Source: an uncultured Collinsella sp. (GTDB lineage: Bacteria; Actinomycetota; Coriobacteriia; Coriobacteriales; Coriobacteriaceae). Taken from it: a stretch of DNA of 19,869 bases. Each line of letters opens with the position of its first letter. The stretch's first letter is position 1. Shown piece by piece: positions 1 through 6,798 of the stretch. Made by a program: the position numbers and the translations under genes. The stretch covers positions 1 to 19,869 of the forward strand of contig CAAEUX010000040.1 in the NCBI GenBank assembly GCA_900759335.1. Reading direction: 5' to 3'. The notes beneath the pieces are model-generated. The model searched no databases. It was not told where the DNA came from and saw nothing but the letters and a program-made list of their open reading frames with translations.

Positions 1-3
1 GCA

Positions 4-39
4 GGCCCCGCCGACCGATTGCAAGCGGTCGGCGGGGCC
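4..39 (-). terminator. Strong GC hairpin after the MATE gene, probable terminator
   Basis: A perfect 14-bp stem (positions 4-17 pairing with 26-39) encloses an 8-base loop. It starts 26 bases past the MATE stop codon on the minus strand, where a transcription terminator would sit. The stem is almost all G and C. The window ends three bases beyond it, so the expected U-tract on the minus strand cannot be seen. The plus-strand flank is not T-rich. Confidence 0.6.
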
Positions 40-65
40 ATTGTGGCTCTTGACAGCGGATTGGG

Positions 66-755
66 TCATATGAGCGAAAGACGCCATGCACCCGGAGCGC
101 GCATCATGCGCAACACGATCATCGTTGCATTGGAGCAAATGGTCAGAGCCACTGCGATGCCGCAGCCCAGCGCCTCCATATGCAACACAGCGACAAAGAT
201 GATATCCAGCACCACGTTAACCAGGCAGCCAGAGGCAATGATCACGGCGGGCCCGCGCGTGTCGCCCACGGCACGCAGCAGTGCGGTTCCCATATTAAGC
301 AGCAGTGCGGCAACCATCGCGGCAAAATAACAGTGAGCATAGGCCACGCCCTCGGCCAATAATTCATGCGGCGTGTTCATAAGCACCAGCATGGGCTCAA
401 CGAACACTATGCCAAGAATCGAGAAAACGATACCGCCCACCAGTGCGAGCGTCATGGCTGTATGGACCGAACGACTCAGTCGCTCATCATCGTGCTGGCC
501 AAAATACTGACCGGTAATGACCGCGCAGCCGGCGCCGACGCCAACGCAAAAGCCAATGCAGAGCTCGGTGAGCACCATCGTGGCTTGAATGCCACCCAGC
601 GCAAGCTTGCCGCCAAACTGGCCAACGATATACGTACCGATAAGCGTGTAGGCCTGCTGAAAAAACGAACTAAAAAAGATGGGAACGCACAGCGACAGCA
701 ATTGCTGCCAAATGACTCCTTGCGTTACATCGATAGCCGTAGATTTCTTAGCCAC
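66..755 (-). pseudogene. MATE-family efflux transporter, N-terminal half only (truncated)
   Basis: This 229-residue product matches the first half of MATE (multi-antimicrobial extrusion) cation antiporters. It has an N-terminal segment leading into a first helix with a polar FFQQAY stretch, then about five more hydrophobic segments. A loop with RAVGDTRGP lies between helices five and six, which is typical of the family. MATE proteins are usually about 450 residues with 12 helices in two related halves. This one stops (TGA) just after the PGAWRLSL linker, where the second half should start. A hairpin follows 26 bases later and the remaining 65 bases encode nothing like the missing half. I chose the GTG at 753-755 because GGGGAGG lies about five bases upstream; a TTG at 786-788 is also open but lacks a site. 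Probably a deletion remnant; a functional half-transporter is possible but unproven. Confidence 0.75.
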
Positions 756-880
756 ACGCCCTCCCCACACGCATACGTCATACAGCAAAACAGCAATTTA
801 AAACCAAAGCCAAAACCAGCTTAGCACCGACTGGCGACGACCGAAACACCCCGAATTAGAGCACGGTGCGGAATAACTGC

Positions 881-1795
881 CTAGTGATACAAACCCGGCT
901 GGTAGTGATACTCATTGCTCACGTGCGGGCATAGCTGCCAAAAGGCGACGGCGCTCGCCGCGGCCACGTTGAGCGAATCGACCCCGTGCGCCATCGGAAT
1001 ACGCACCGCGTGGTCACAGCCGGCAATGGTCTTGGCGCCCAAGCCAGCACCCTCGGTGCCCATAAAAATCGCCAAGCGATCAATCTTCTGAAGCACAGGA
1101 TCATCAAGCGAAACGGAATCGTCCGTCAACGCCATAGCGGCACACGAAAAACCGGCATCGTGCAGCGCGCTCAGACCATCATGCGGCCACACACGAGCCT
1201 CGCTGCCAATGCGCGTCCACGGCACCTGAAACACGGTGCCCATGCTCACGCGGGCCGAGCGACGGTACAGCGGGTCGCAGCACGTCGGGCTGACCAAAAT
1301 ACCGTCAACGTTCAATGCGGCAGCCGAGCGGAAAATCGCGCCAACATTGGTGTGGTCGACAATACCCTCGAGCACGCACACGCGCACCGGACGCTCCCCC
1401 GCCGCCTCGACGACGCCGCCCAAGAACTCATCAACCGGAATCTGACGCGGGCGACGAAACGCCGCAAGCGCACCGCGCGTCACGTTAAAGCCCGTCAACT
1501 GCTCCATGAGCTCCATTGAGGCGACGAACACAGGAACAGGACCCGCGCCCTCGCGCACGACTAGGCGCTCAAACAGCGGCATCATCTGGTCGAGCCAGCG
1601 TTCGCCCAAAAGAAAGCTCACCGGCTGATATCCGGCACGCACCGCGCGCTCGATGACCTTGGCGCTCTCGGCGATAAAGATGCCCTTTTGCGGCTCCAAC
1701 ACGCAGCGCAGCTCGCGCTCGGTCAGGCGCACGTAGGCATCGAGCCGGTCGTCCTCGAGCGAATCGATTCGCAGAACCTCAACGGCATCAGTCAT
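881..1795 (-). CDS. TrmH/SpoU family RNA 2'-O-ribose methyltransferase
   Basis: The 304-residue protein belongs to the SPOUT superfamily, which methylates ribose 2'-OH groups of tRNA or rRNA using S-adenosylmethionine. All three family motifs are present: NVGAIFR near 150-156, FMGTEGAGL near 244-252, and IPM followed by SLNVAAASA near 266-281. These form the trefoil-knot cofactor pocket. The first 120 or so residues resemble the small substrate-binding domain found before SPOUT domains. The target base cannot be deduced. I took the ATG at 1793-1795. An AAAGG lies about 15 bases upstream, which is rather far, and an upstream in-frame ATG at 1826-1828 has no ribosome binding site. It lies downstream of folA, with a weak hairpin in the 109-base gap, so it may be cotranscribed. 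Confidence 0.88.
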   Translation of the reverse strand: MTDAVEVLRIDSLEDDRLDAYVRLTERELRCVLEPQKGIFIAESAKVIERAVRAGYQPVSFLLGERWLDQMMPLFERLVVREGAGPVPVFVASMELMEQLTGFNVTRGALAAFRRPRQIPVDEFLGGVVEAAGERPVRVCVLEGIVDHTNVGAIFRSAAALNVDGILVSPTCCDPLYRRSARVSMGTVFQVPWTRIGSEARVWPHDGLSALHDAGFSCAAMALTDDSVSLDDPVLQKIDRLAIFMGTEGAGLGAKTIAGCDHAVRIPMAHGVDSLNVAAASAVAFWQLCPHVSNEYHYQPGLYH

Positions 1796-1841
1796 AGCAG
1801 CCAGCCCGCACCTTTCTTTACAGCACATCTATACCAAACGA

Positions 1842-1860
1842 GGCGACGCTAAGCGCCGCC
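1842..1860 (-). terminator. Weak hairpin between folA and the methyltransferase gene
   Basis: On the minus strand GGCGGCG pairs with CGTCGCC (one G-U pair) around a five-base loop. It lies 44 bases past the folA stop and is followed by TCGTTTGG, a poor U-tract. It could be a partial terminator or an mRNA hairpin. Confidence 0.35.
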
Positions 1861-1904
1861 CCATGCATTCAATCAACCCGATGATACCGTTCACACCAGA
1901 CGAT

Positions 1905-2423
1905 TTACGCCTCAACGCGACGATACGTCGCGAACTCATAATCGACGCCCTCGTCACCCTCACCGGCGGCAATCGTCGCGACCCCGCTACGCTGCGCAAT
2001 CTTCCACGCAGGATCGGCTTCCAAATCGGGAAAGTACGTATCCACAACATGGACGCAATGGTCATGCGTGACCTCGGCCTCGACGCAATACGGCAAAAAC
2101 TGCCGATAGACATCGCCGCCACCGATCACCCAGGCAACGGGCTCATCGGCAACCGCGGCGAGCGCCTCGTCGATGCTATGCACCACGTCGACGCCCTCGC
2201 GGGCAAAGCCCATATCGCGCGTAAGCACGATATTGCGGCGGTTCTTGAGAGGACGCCCGCCGGGAAAACTCAGCAGGGTCTTACGCCCCATAATAACCGG
2301 GCAACCTTTGGTGCACGCAACAAAATGGCGCATGTCGGCGCGATTGGACACTACCATGTCGCCCTCGCACCCAATGCCCCAGTCGTCACACACGGCGACA
2401 ATGGCAGAAAGCTTACACGTCAT
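1905..2423 (-). CDS. folA: Dihydrofolate reductase
   Basis: This 172-residue enzyme reduces dihydrofolate to tetrahydrofolate with NADPH. That regenerates the cofactor oxidised by thymidylate synthase, encoded immediately upstream. Family features are the N-terminal strand LSAIVAV, the WGIG turn near 15-18, the acidic residue Asp30 in RADMRHF at the usual active-site position, the cofactor segment IMGRKTLLSFPGGRPL, and the conserved IGGGDVYRQFLP motif. The usual LPW after the Met20-like loop reads MVV here, a known kind of variation. The ATG at 2421-2423 was chosen because TAGGTGG lies five to six bases upstream. A GTG nine bases earlier would place the start inside that site. Only nine bases separate it from thyA, so the two are one transcription unit and the binding site lies at the thyA stop. 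Confidence 0.95.
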   Translation of the reverse strand: MTCKLSAIVAVCDDWGIGCEGDMVVSNRADMRHFVACTKGCPVIMGRKTLLSFPGGRPLKNRRNIVLTRDMGFAREGVDVVHSIDEALAAVADEPVAWVIGGGDVYRQFLPYCVEAEVTHDHCVHVVDTYFPDLEADPAWKIAQRSGVATIAAGEGDEGVDYEFATYRRVEA

Positions 2424-2432
2424 GAGTGCCAC

Positions 2433-3281
2433 CTACACCGCAATGGGAATGTTCTTGACCTGTGGACCGTGCTCGTAGCCCTCCACGATCAGGTCATCGG
2501 TCGTAAACGCATAGAAATCGTGCACGTCGGGGTTCAGCGTTACCTTGGGCGCCGCAAACTGCGGACGCTCGATAAGTTCGCGGACGATATCGACGTGACG
2601 GTCGTAAATGTGAGCATCGGCGATCACGTGCAGCAGCTCGCCGGGAATCATATTGACCGACTGCGCGACCATCATGAGCAGAATGGCGTACTGGCACACG
2701 TTCCAGTTATTCGCGGCCAAAATGTCCTGGCTGCGCTGGTTGAGAATCATATTGAGCGTTGGCTTGTCGTCCTGCGGACGCTGCGTCACGTTATACGTCA
2801 CGCTGTACGCGCACGGATACAGGTGCATCTCGGACAAGTCGCTGAACACATAGGTATTCGTCATAATGCGACGGCTATACGGCGTGTTCTTGAGGTCGTA
2901 CAGCACGCGGTCCATCTGGTCGAAATCGCCCTCGGCATAATGGCTTTTCTGGCCAATTTGGTACCCGTAGGCCTTGCCGATGGAGCCAGTCTCGTCGGCC
3001 CACTCGTCCCAAATATGGCTATTAAGATCGTGGACGTTATTAGACTTCTTTTGATAGATCCACAGGATCTCGTCCATCGCAGACTTAAGAGCCGTGCGGC
3101 GCAGCGTAAGCGCAGGGAACTCTTCGCGCAGGTCGTAGCGCGCCGTGACGCCAAAGTTTTTAATGGTATAGGCAGGGGTGCCGTCCTCCCACACCGGGCG
3201 GACCTTTTGGCCCTCGGTCGTGGTGCCATGGTCCAAGATATCGCGGCACATGGTTACAAACTGTTGATCAGCTTTGCTCAT
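2433..3281 (-). CDS. thyA: Thymidylate synthase
   Basis: This 282-residue enzyme methylates dUMP to dTMP using methylene-tetrahydrofolate, leaving dihydrofolate for FolA next door. The catalytic cysteine is Cys157 in LYPCAYS. It is followed by the phosphate-binding QRSQD motif at 182-186 and by HIYDRH at 224-229, which contacts the nucleotide. The double-arginine SRRIM at 136-140 is the phosphate-contacting arginine pair from the other subunit of the dimer. The length is normal for the ThyA family; this is not the flavin-dependent ThyX. The start is firm: AGGAGG sits four bases before the ATG at 3279-3281. The gene is read away from the DUF134 gene across a 166-base shared promoter region. 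Confidence 0.96.
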   Translation of the reverse strand: MSKADQQFVTMCRDILDHGTTTEGQKVRPVWEDGTPAYTIKNFGVTARYDLREEFPALTLRRTALKSAMDEILWIYQKKSNNVHDLNSHIWDEWADETGSIGKAYGYQIGQKSHYAEGDFDQMDRVLYDLKNTPYSRRIMTNTYVFSDLSEMHLYPCAYSVTYNVTQRPQDDKPTLNMILNQRSQDILAANNWNVCQYAILLMMVAQSVNMIPGELLHVIADAHIYDRHVDIVRELIERPQFAAPKVTLNPDVHDFYAFTTDDLIVEGYEHGPQVKNIPIAV

Positions 3282-3315
3282 TGACCCTCCTGTCAGTCGC
3301 CTACAAGCGAGACTC

Positions 3316-3321
3316 ATTGTA
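3316..3321 (-). promoter_or_regulatory. Candidate -10 box for thyA-folA
   Basis: On the minus strand TACAAT lies 35 bases before the thyA start. A hexamer 17 bases further upstream reads TGTGGG, a poor -35. The -10 box sits inside an inverted repeat, CTACAA at 3301-3306 and TTGTAG at 3317-3322, with a 10-base spacer, which could be an operator or a leader hairpin. Assigned by inspection only. Confidence 0.35.
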
Positions 3322-3368
3322 GCCCAGGCGCACGCGGCCCCACAGCCCAAACATAAGCCCTCATTTTC

Positions 3369-3435
3369 TGACATATGACAGAAATTCCTTGCGCAAATCC
3401 GCACGTTCGATATTCTATTGTTGACATATATCAGA
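3369..3435 (+). promoter_or_regulatory. DUF134 gene promoter with two TGACATAT repeats
   Basis: Two copies of TGACATATnnCAGA lie at 3369-3382 and 3422-3435, starting 53 bases apart, about five helical turns. Between them is a plausible promoter: -35 TTGCGC at 3389-3394, a 16-base spacer, and -10 TATTCT at 3411-3416. That would start transcription inside the second copy. The first copy, with flanking TC and the CATATG centre, is nearly palindromic. Paired sites flanking a promoter fit a repressor, possibly the DUF134 protein acting on its own gene. That last point is inference. Confidence 0.45.
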
Positions 3436-3447
3436 TAAGGAGTGCGC

Positions 3448-4212
3448 ATGGCAGGAAGACGCGAAAAATTGCGCCGTGTTGGGATCATCCCCGAATATCG
3501 CAGTTTTACCCCCGATGGCCTGGCGAGCGGAGACGCTATCGATATGACAGTCGACGAGCTCGAGGTCCTGCGCCTATGCGACCTGGAAGGCCTCAATCAG
3601 GAGGAAGTCGCCCAGTGCATGGGCATTGCCCGCGCCACGGTGGCGGCAATCTGCAGCCGCGCGCATCGCAAGGTGGCAAACGCGCTGGTCAATGGACGGG
3701 CGATCGTCATCGAAGGCGGAAACATCGCGTACTCCCCCATCACCACGACAATGGCCGCATGGCCAGCAAAGGAGGTCGACACCATGAGGGTGGCAACCAC
3801 GTACGACAACGGCAACATCTTTATGCACTTTGGCCGCAGCGAGCAGTTCAAGATCTACGACATTGAGGACGGCAAGGTGCTCAACGAGCAGGTCGTGGGC
3901 ACCGGCGGCACCGGTCACGGCGCCCTGGCGGGTTTGCTCGCCAACGGCGGCGTGGACGCGCTCATCTGCGGCGGTATCGGCGGTGGCGCTATCAACGCGC
4001 TTGCACAAGCCGGCATCACGGTATACGCAGGTGCCCAGGGCAACTGCGACACTTGCGTCGAGGCACTTATCGCCGGCACGCTCGCACAGAACGGCGAGGC
4101 CACCTGCGACTGCCATGGACATGATCACGAGCACATCCACGAGCATGGCGAGTCCTGCGGCTGCCACGGTCACCACGACCATGACGGGCACGAAGGCTGC
4201 GGCTGTCACTAG
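3448..4212 (+). CDS. DUF134 helix-turn-helix protein fused to NifX/NifB-type cofactor-binding domain, with Cys/His-rich tail
   Basis: The 254-residue protein has three parts. Residues 1-95 are a DUF134 domain: EYRSFTP, then VDELEVLRLCDLEGLNQEEVAQCMGIARATVA, a sigma-like helix-turn-helix, so DNA binding is likely. Residues 113-215 are a dinitrogenase iron-molybdenum cofactor-binding fold, seen as MRVATTYDNG, HFGRSEQF, GTGGTGHG and the glycine-rich CGGIGGGAINAL. Such domains carry metal clusters, and outside nitrogen fixers their role is mostly unknown. The last 36 residues hold 12 His and 6 Cys, probably a metal-binding tail. AAGGAG sits five bases before the ATG at 3448. A second, stronger site precedes the in-frame ATG at 3784 (residue 113), so the cofactor domain may also be made alone. 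No nitrogenase genes are visible. A metal- or cluster-sensing regulator is a reasonable inference. Confidence 0.85.
   Translation: MAGRREKLRRVGIIPEYRSFTPDGLASGDAIDMTVDELEVLRLCDLEGLNQEEVAQCMGIARATVAAICSRAHRKVANALVNGRAIVIEGGNIAYSPITTTMAAWPAKEVDTMRVATTYDNGNIFMHFGRSEQFKIYDIEDGKVLNEQVVGTGGTGHGALAGLLANGGVDALICGGIGGGAINALAQAGITVYAGAQGNCDTCVEALIAGTLAQNGEATCDCHGHDHEHIHEHGESCGCHGHHDHDGHEGCGCH
3768..3786 (+). promoter_or_regulatory. Internal Shine-Dalgarno and in-frame start for the NifX-like domain
   Basis: AAAGGAGGT at 3768-3776 lies eight bases before an ATG at 3784-3786, in the same frame as the DUF134 start and exactly at the beginning of the cofactor-binding domain. It is a stronger site than the one used for the whole gene. 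Initiation here would give a 142-residue protein lacking the DNA-binding part. Confidence 0.6.
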
Positions 4213-4260
4213 CGGCAAGCACCTCGTCGAGAACGCGCTTCCACGCGTGCGACAACCAGC

Positions 4261-4337
4261 GAACAAACGGCGAACAAACGGCGAACAAACGGCGAACAAA
4301 CGGCGAACAAACGGCGAACAAACGGCGAACAAACGGC
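4261..4337. repeat. Seven perfect tandem copies of an 11-bp unit
   Basis: GAACAAACGGC is repeated seven times without a mismatch, starting 48 bases after the DUF134/NifX stop codon. A degenerate copy may precede it at 4251-4260, and three more matching bases follow. The final GGC also forms the foot of the adjacent hairpin. Perfect identity suggests recent slippage, and copy number probably varies between strains. Confidence 0.97.
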
Positions 4338-4374
4338 GAAGGCCGCCTGGAATACCATCCAGGCGGCCTTCGCC
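4335..4374. terminator. Long hairpin between the convergent DUF134/NifX and ffh genes
   Basis: A perfect 17-bp stem (4335-4351 with 4358-4374) closes a six-base loop. It lies between convergent genes, 20 bases past the ffh stop, so it can end both transcripts. No clean T-run follows on either side: the minus-strand exit runs straight into GTTTGTTC-rich repeats and the plus-strand exit is mixed sequence. Confidence 0.75.
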
Positions 4375-4394
4375 ATACACGACTCAACTAGTCG

Positions 4395-5870
4395 TTACTT
4401 CTTGTTGCGCATCTGCGCTTCCATCTGGCGCAGCAGGTCCATATCGGACTTGGGGCCGCCCGTTCCCAGGCCACCCATACCGCCCAGACCCATGGCATCT
4501 AGGCCGGGAATATTGGGCATGCGCATCTTTTTGCCCTTCTTACCCTTTTTGCCCTTCTTGCCGCCGGCCTGTGCCTGATTGGCCATCGTGCGCATGCGGC
4601 CCATCATCTTGTTCATCTCGCCCCACTGCTTCATAAGGCTATTGACCTCGGTGGGGGTCACGCCGGCGCCCTTGGCAATGCGGGCACGGCGCTGGCCATT
4701 AATGATGGAGGGACGCAGACGCTCCTCCTTGGTCATCGACATGATAATGGCCTCGTTCTTATCGAAGATGCCCTCGTCCAGGTTGCCACCCATCTGGTTG
4801 AGCGCACGCTGGCCGCCGGGGAGCATGCCCAGGATGCCCTTCATGCCGCCCATCTTCTTGACGGCCTTCATCTGGTCGAGCATGTCGTTCATGGTGAAGC
4901 CCTCGCGCAGCATTCGCTCGGCAGCCTCGAGCTGCTCGGCGTCGGCCGCCTCCTGGGCCTTCTCGATGATGCCGACAACATCACCCATGCCCAGAATGCG
5001 CTTGGCCATACGATCGGGATAGAACGGCTCCAGCGAATCGGGTTTCTCGCCCATGCTCACGAACTTGATGGGCTTGCCGGTCACCTGGCGCACGGAAAGC
5101 GCGCCGCCGCCACGGGCATCGCCGTCGAGCTTGGAGATGATCACGCCGTCAAAGTCGGTGCGCTCGGCGAAGGTCGAGACGACGTTGACGATATCCTGGC
5201 CGGTCATGGCATCGACGACCATCAGCACCTGATCGGGCTTGACGGCCTTCTTGATGTCCACGGCCTCCTGCATCATCTGCTCGTCGATCTGCAAACGACC
5301 GGCGGTATCGACGATGACCACGTCACGCAGGTGGTCGACGGCCTCCTGAATGGCGCCCTTGGCGATGTCGACCGGGTGCGCACCGTCTCCGCGGAAGACC
5401 GGCACGCCGATCTCGCCACCGAGCGTGGCAAGCTGGTCGGCAGCGGCGGGACGATAGACGTCGCACGCGGCGAGCAGCGGCGAGCGGCCCTGCTTCTTGA
5501 GCAGGTAGGCCAGCTTTACGGCCGCCGTGGTCTTACCGGAGCCCTGAAGGCCCACGAGCATGATGACGTTGGGAATGCGGTTGCTAAAGACGAGCTTGCT
5601 CTCGGTGGAGCCGAGCATCTCGGTAAGCTCGTCGAGCACGATCTTGACGACGTTTTGCGCCGGCGACAGCGACTCCATGACCTCGGCGGTCATGCAGCGC
5701 TCCTTGGTCTTGGCGACAAACTCCTTGACGACCTTAAAGTTGACGTCGGCCTCGAGCAACGCCATGCGAATGTCGCGCATGGCAGAGGTGATATCGGCCT
5801 CGGTCAGTTTACCCTTGCCGCGCAGGCGGTCAAATGTGTCGTTGAGGCGATCGCTCAGAGAATCAAACAC
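4395..5870 (-). CDS. ffh: Signal recognition particle protein Ffh (SRP54 GTPase)
   Basis: Ffh binds SRP RNA and signal sequences of nascent chains and docks them on FtsY at the membrane. The 491 residues show the N-domain bundle at 1-100, the G1 loop GLQGSGKTT at 107-115, DVYRPAAADQL at 137-147, DTAGR at 188-192 and SKLDGDARGG at 246-255. The methionine-rich M domain follows, with MGGMKGILGMLPGG and the RNA-binding region around INGQRRARIAKGAG. The tail adds a lysine-glycine run and a Gly/Met-rich stretch ending in RNKK. It starts with GTG at 5868-5870. AAGGAG lies six bases upstream and shares bases with the TAA of ftsY, so translation is probably coupled. Direct ftsY-ffh adjacency without the YlxM gene common in Firmicutes is notable. 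Confidence 0.97.
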   Translation of the reverse strand: MFDSLSDRLNDTFDRLRGKGKLTEADITSAMRDIRMALLEADVNFKVVKEFVAKTKERCMTAEVMESLSPAQNVVKIVLDELTEMLGSTESKLVFSNRIPNVIMLVGLQGSGKTTAAVKLAYLLKKQGRSPLLAACDVYRPAAADQLATLGGEIGVPVFRGDGAHPVDIAKGAIQEAVDHLRDVVIVDTAGRLQIDEQMMQEAVDIKKAVKPDQVLMVVDAMTGQDIVNVVSTFAERTDFDGVIISKLDGDARGGGALSVRQVTGKPIKFVSMGEKPDSLEPFYPDRMAKRILGMGDVVGIIEKAQEAADAEQLEAAERMLREGFTMNDMLDQMKAVKKMGGMKGILGMLPGGQRALNQMGGNLDEGIFDKNEAIIMSMTKEERLRPSIINGQRRARIAKGAGVTPTEVNSLMKQWGEMNKMMGRMRTMANQAQAGGKKGKKGKKGKKMRMPNIPGLDAMGLGGMGGLGTGGPKSDMDLLRQMEAQMRNKK

Positions 5871-5880
5871 TAGTCACTCC

Positions 5881-6798
5881 TTAGTTGGACTCGCCCACCA
5901 GGGCGCGGCAGAAATCTTTGGCATTGAACTCCTGCAGGTCATCGACCTGCTCGCCCACGCCGATGCGCAGGATCGGGAGCTTGAGCTTCTCGGCCACGGC
6001 CATGGCGATACCGCCCTTTGCCGTGCCGTCGAGCTTTGTCATGATAATACCGTCCAGGCCAAGCGCCTCGTTAAACTCGAGCGCCTGGTTCAGACCGTTT
6101 TGGCCCGTCGCGGCATCGATCACAAGCACGACCGAGACCGGCATGGGACCGGCGGCCATATTGGCGGCGCGCTTGCGCGTCACGTTGACCACCTTGGCAA
6201 GCTCGCGCATGAGCTCGGGGCTCGTGTGCAGGCGGCCGGCGGTATCGATAAGCACCAGGTCGCTGCCACGCTTATCGGCCTCGTCGAGCACGTCGTAGCA
6301 AACGCTTGCCGGGTCGGAGCCGCGATCGCGCTTGATGACGGAAACGCCGGCGCGCTGGCCCCACACATCAAGCTGCTCGATGGCGGCGGCGCGGAAGGTG
6401 TCGGCCGAACCGATCACCACGTTCTTGCCGCGGGCAGCCATGGCGCTCGCGATCTTACCGACCGTCGTGGTCTTGCCGGCACCGTTGATGCCCACAAACA
6501 GCACGCAGCTCGGCGTATCGGAGAACGGATCGCGCTCGATGGGCACAAAGTGCTGCTCAAGCTGCTCGGCCAGGGCGCGACGGAGTTGCGGGGCGGTCTT
6601 GAGGTTCTTCTTGGCCGCGGCATCGCGTAGGTCATCGGAGACCTGAATGGCGACCTCGGCACCCATGTCACCCATGACGAGTGTGCCCTCAAGGTCCTCC
6701 CAAAAGTCCTCGTCGACCTCGCCGCCAAAGTAGAAGACCTCGTTAAGGGCCTCGCGGCTGCGCTCAAGTCCGCGCGAGAGAGCGTCAAAGAATCCCAT
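5881..6798 (-). CDS. ftsY: Signal recognition particle receptor FtsY
   Basis: FtsY is the membrane-associated SRP receptor; it pairs with Ffh through matching GTPase domains. The 305 residues show GINGAGKTT at 103-111, DTFRAAAIEQL at 133-143, DTAGR at 185-189 and TKLDGTAKGG at 254-263. The DTFRAAA and TKLDGTAKGG forms distinguish FtsY from Ffh. The long acidic A domain of the E. coli protein is missing. A short N-terminal segment, MGFFDALSRGLERSREAL, could serve as the amphipathic membrane-targeting helix; that is typical of Gram-positive FtsY. The ATG overlaps the smc stop as TAATG, so its translation is coupled to smc. ffh follows ten bases downstream, putting both halves of the targeting machinery on one message. 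Confidence 0.97.
   Translation of the reverse strand: MGFFDALSRGLERSREALNEVFYFGGEVDEDFWEDLEGTLVMGDMGAEVAIQVSDDLRDAAAKKNLKTAPQLRRALAEQLEQHFVPIERDPFSDTPSCVLFVGINGAGKTTTVGKIASAMAARGKNVVIGSADTFRAAAIEQLDVWGQRAGVSVIKRDRGSDPASVCYDVLDEADKRGSDLVLIDTAGRLHTSPELMRELAKVVNVTRKRAANMAAGPMPVSVVLVIDAATGQNGLNQALEFNEALGLDGIIMTKLDGTAKGGIAMAVAEKLKLPILRIGVGEQVDDLQEFNAKDFCRALVGESN

Noticed and set aside
1863..3284. Long open frame on the plus strand opposite folA and thyA
   Set aside because: It mirrors two well-supported enzymes, has no ribosome binding site, and its His/Arg-rich product is typical of an antisense shadow in high-GC DNA.
3448..4212. Nitrogen fixation locus
   Set aside because: Only a NifX/NifB-like domain is present; such domains are widespread in bacteria that do not fix nitrogen, and no nif genes are nearby.
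4261..4337. Possible CRISPR array
   Set aside because: The units are 11 bases, directly adjacent and without spacers, and no cas genes are present; it is a simple tandem repeat.
3574..4380. Minus-strand frame giving a repeated RRLFAVCSPFV-like peptide
   Set aside because: The peptide repeat only reflects the 11-bp DNA repeat (three units make eleven codons) read opposite the DUF134/NifX gene.
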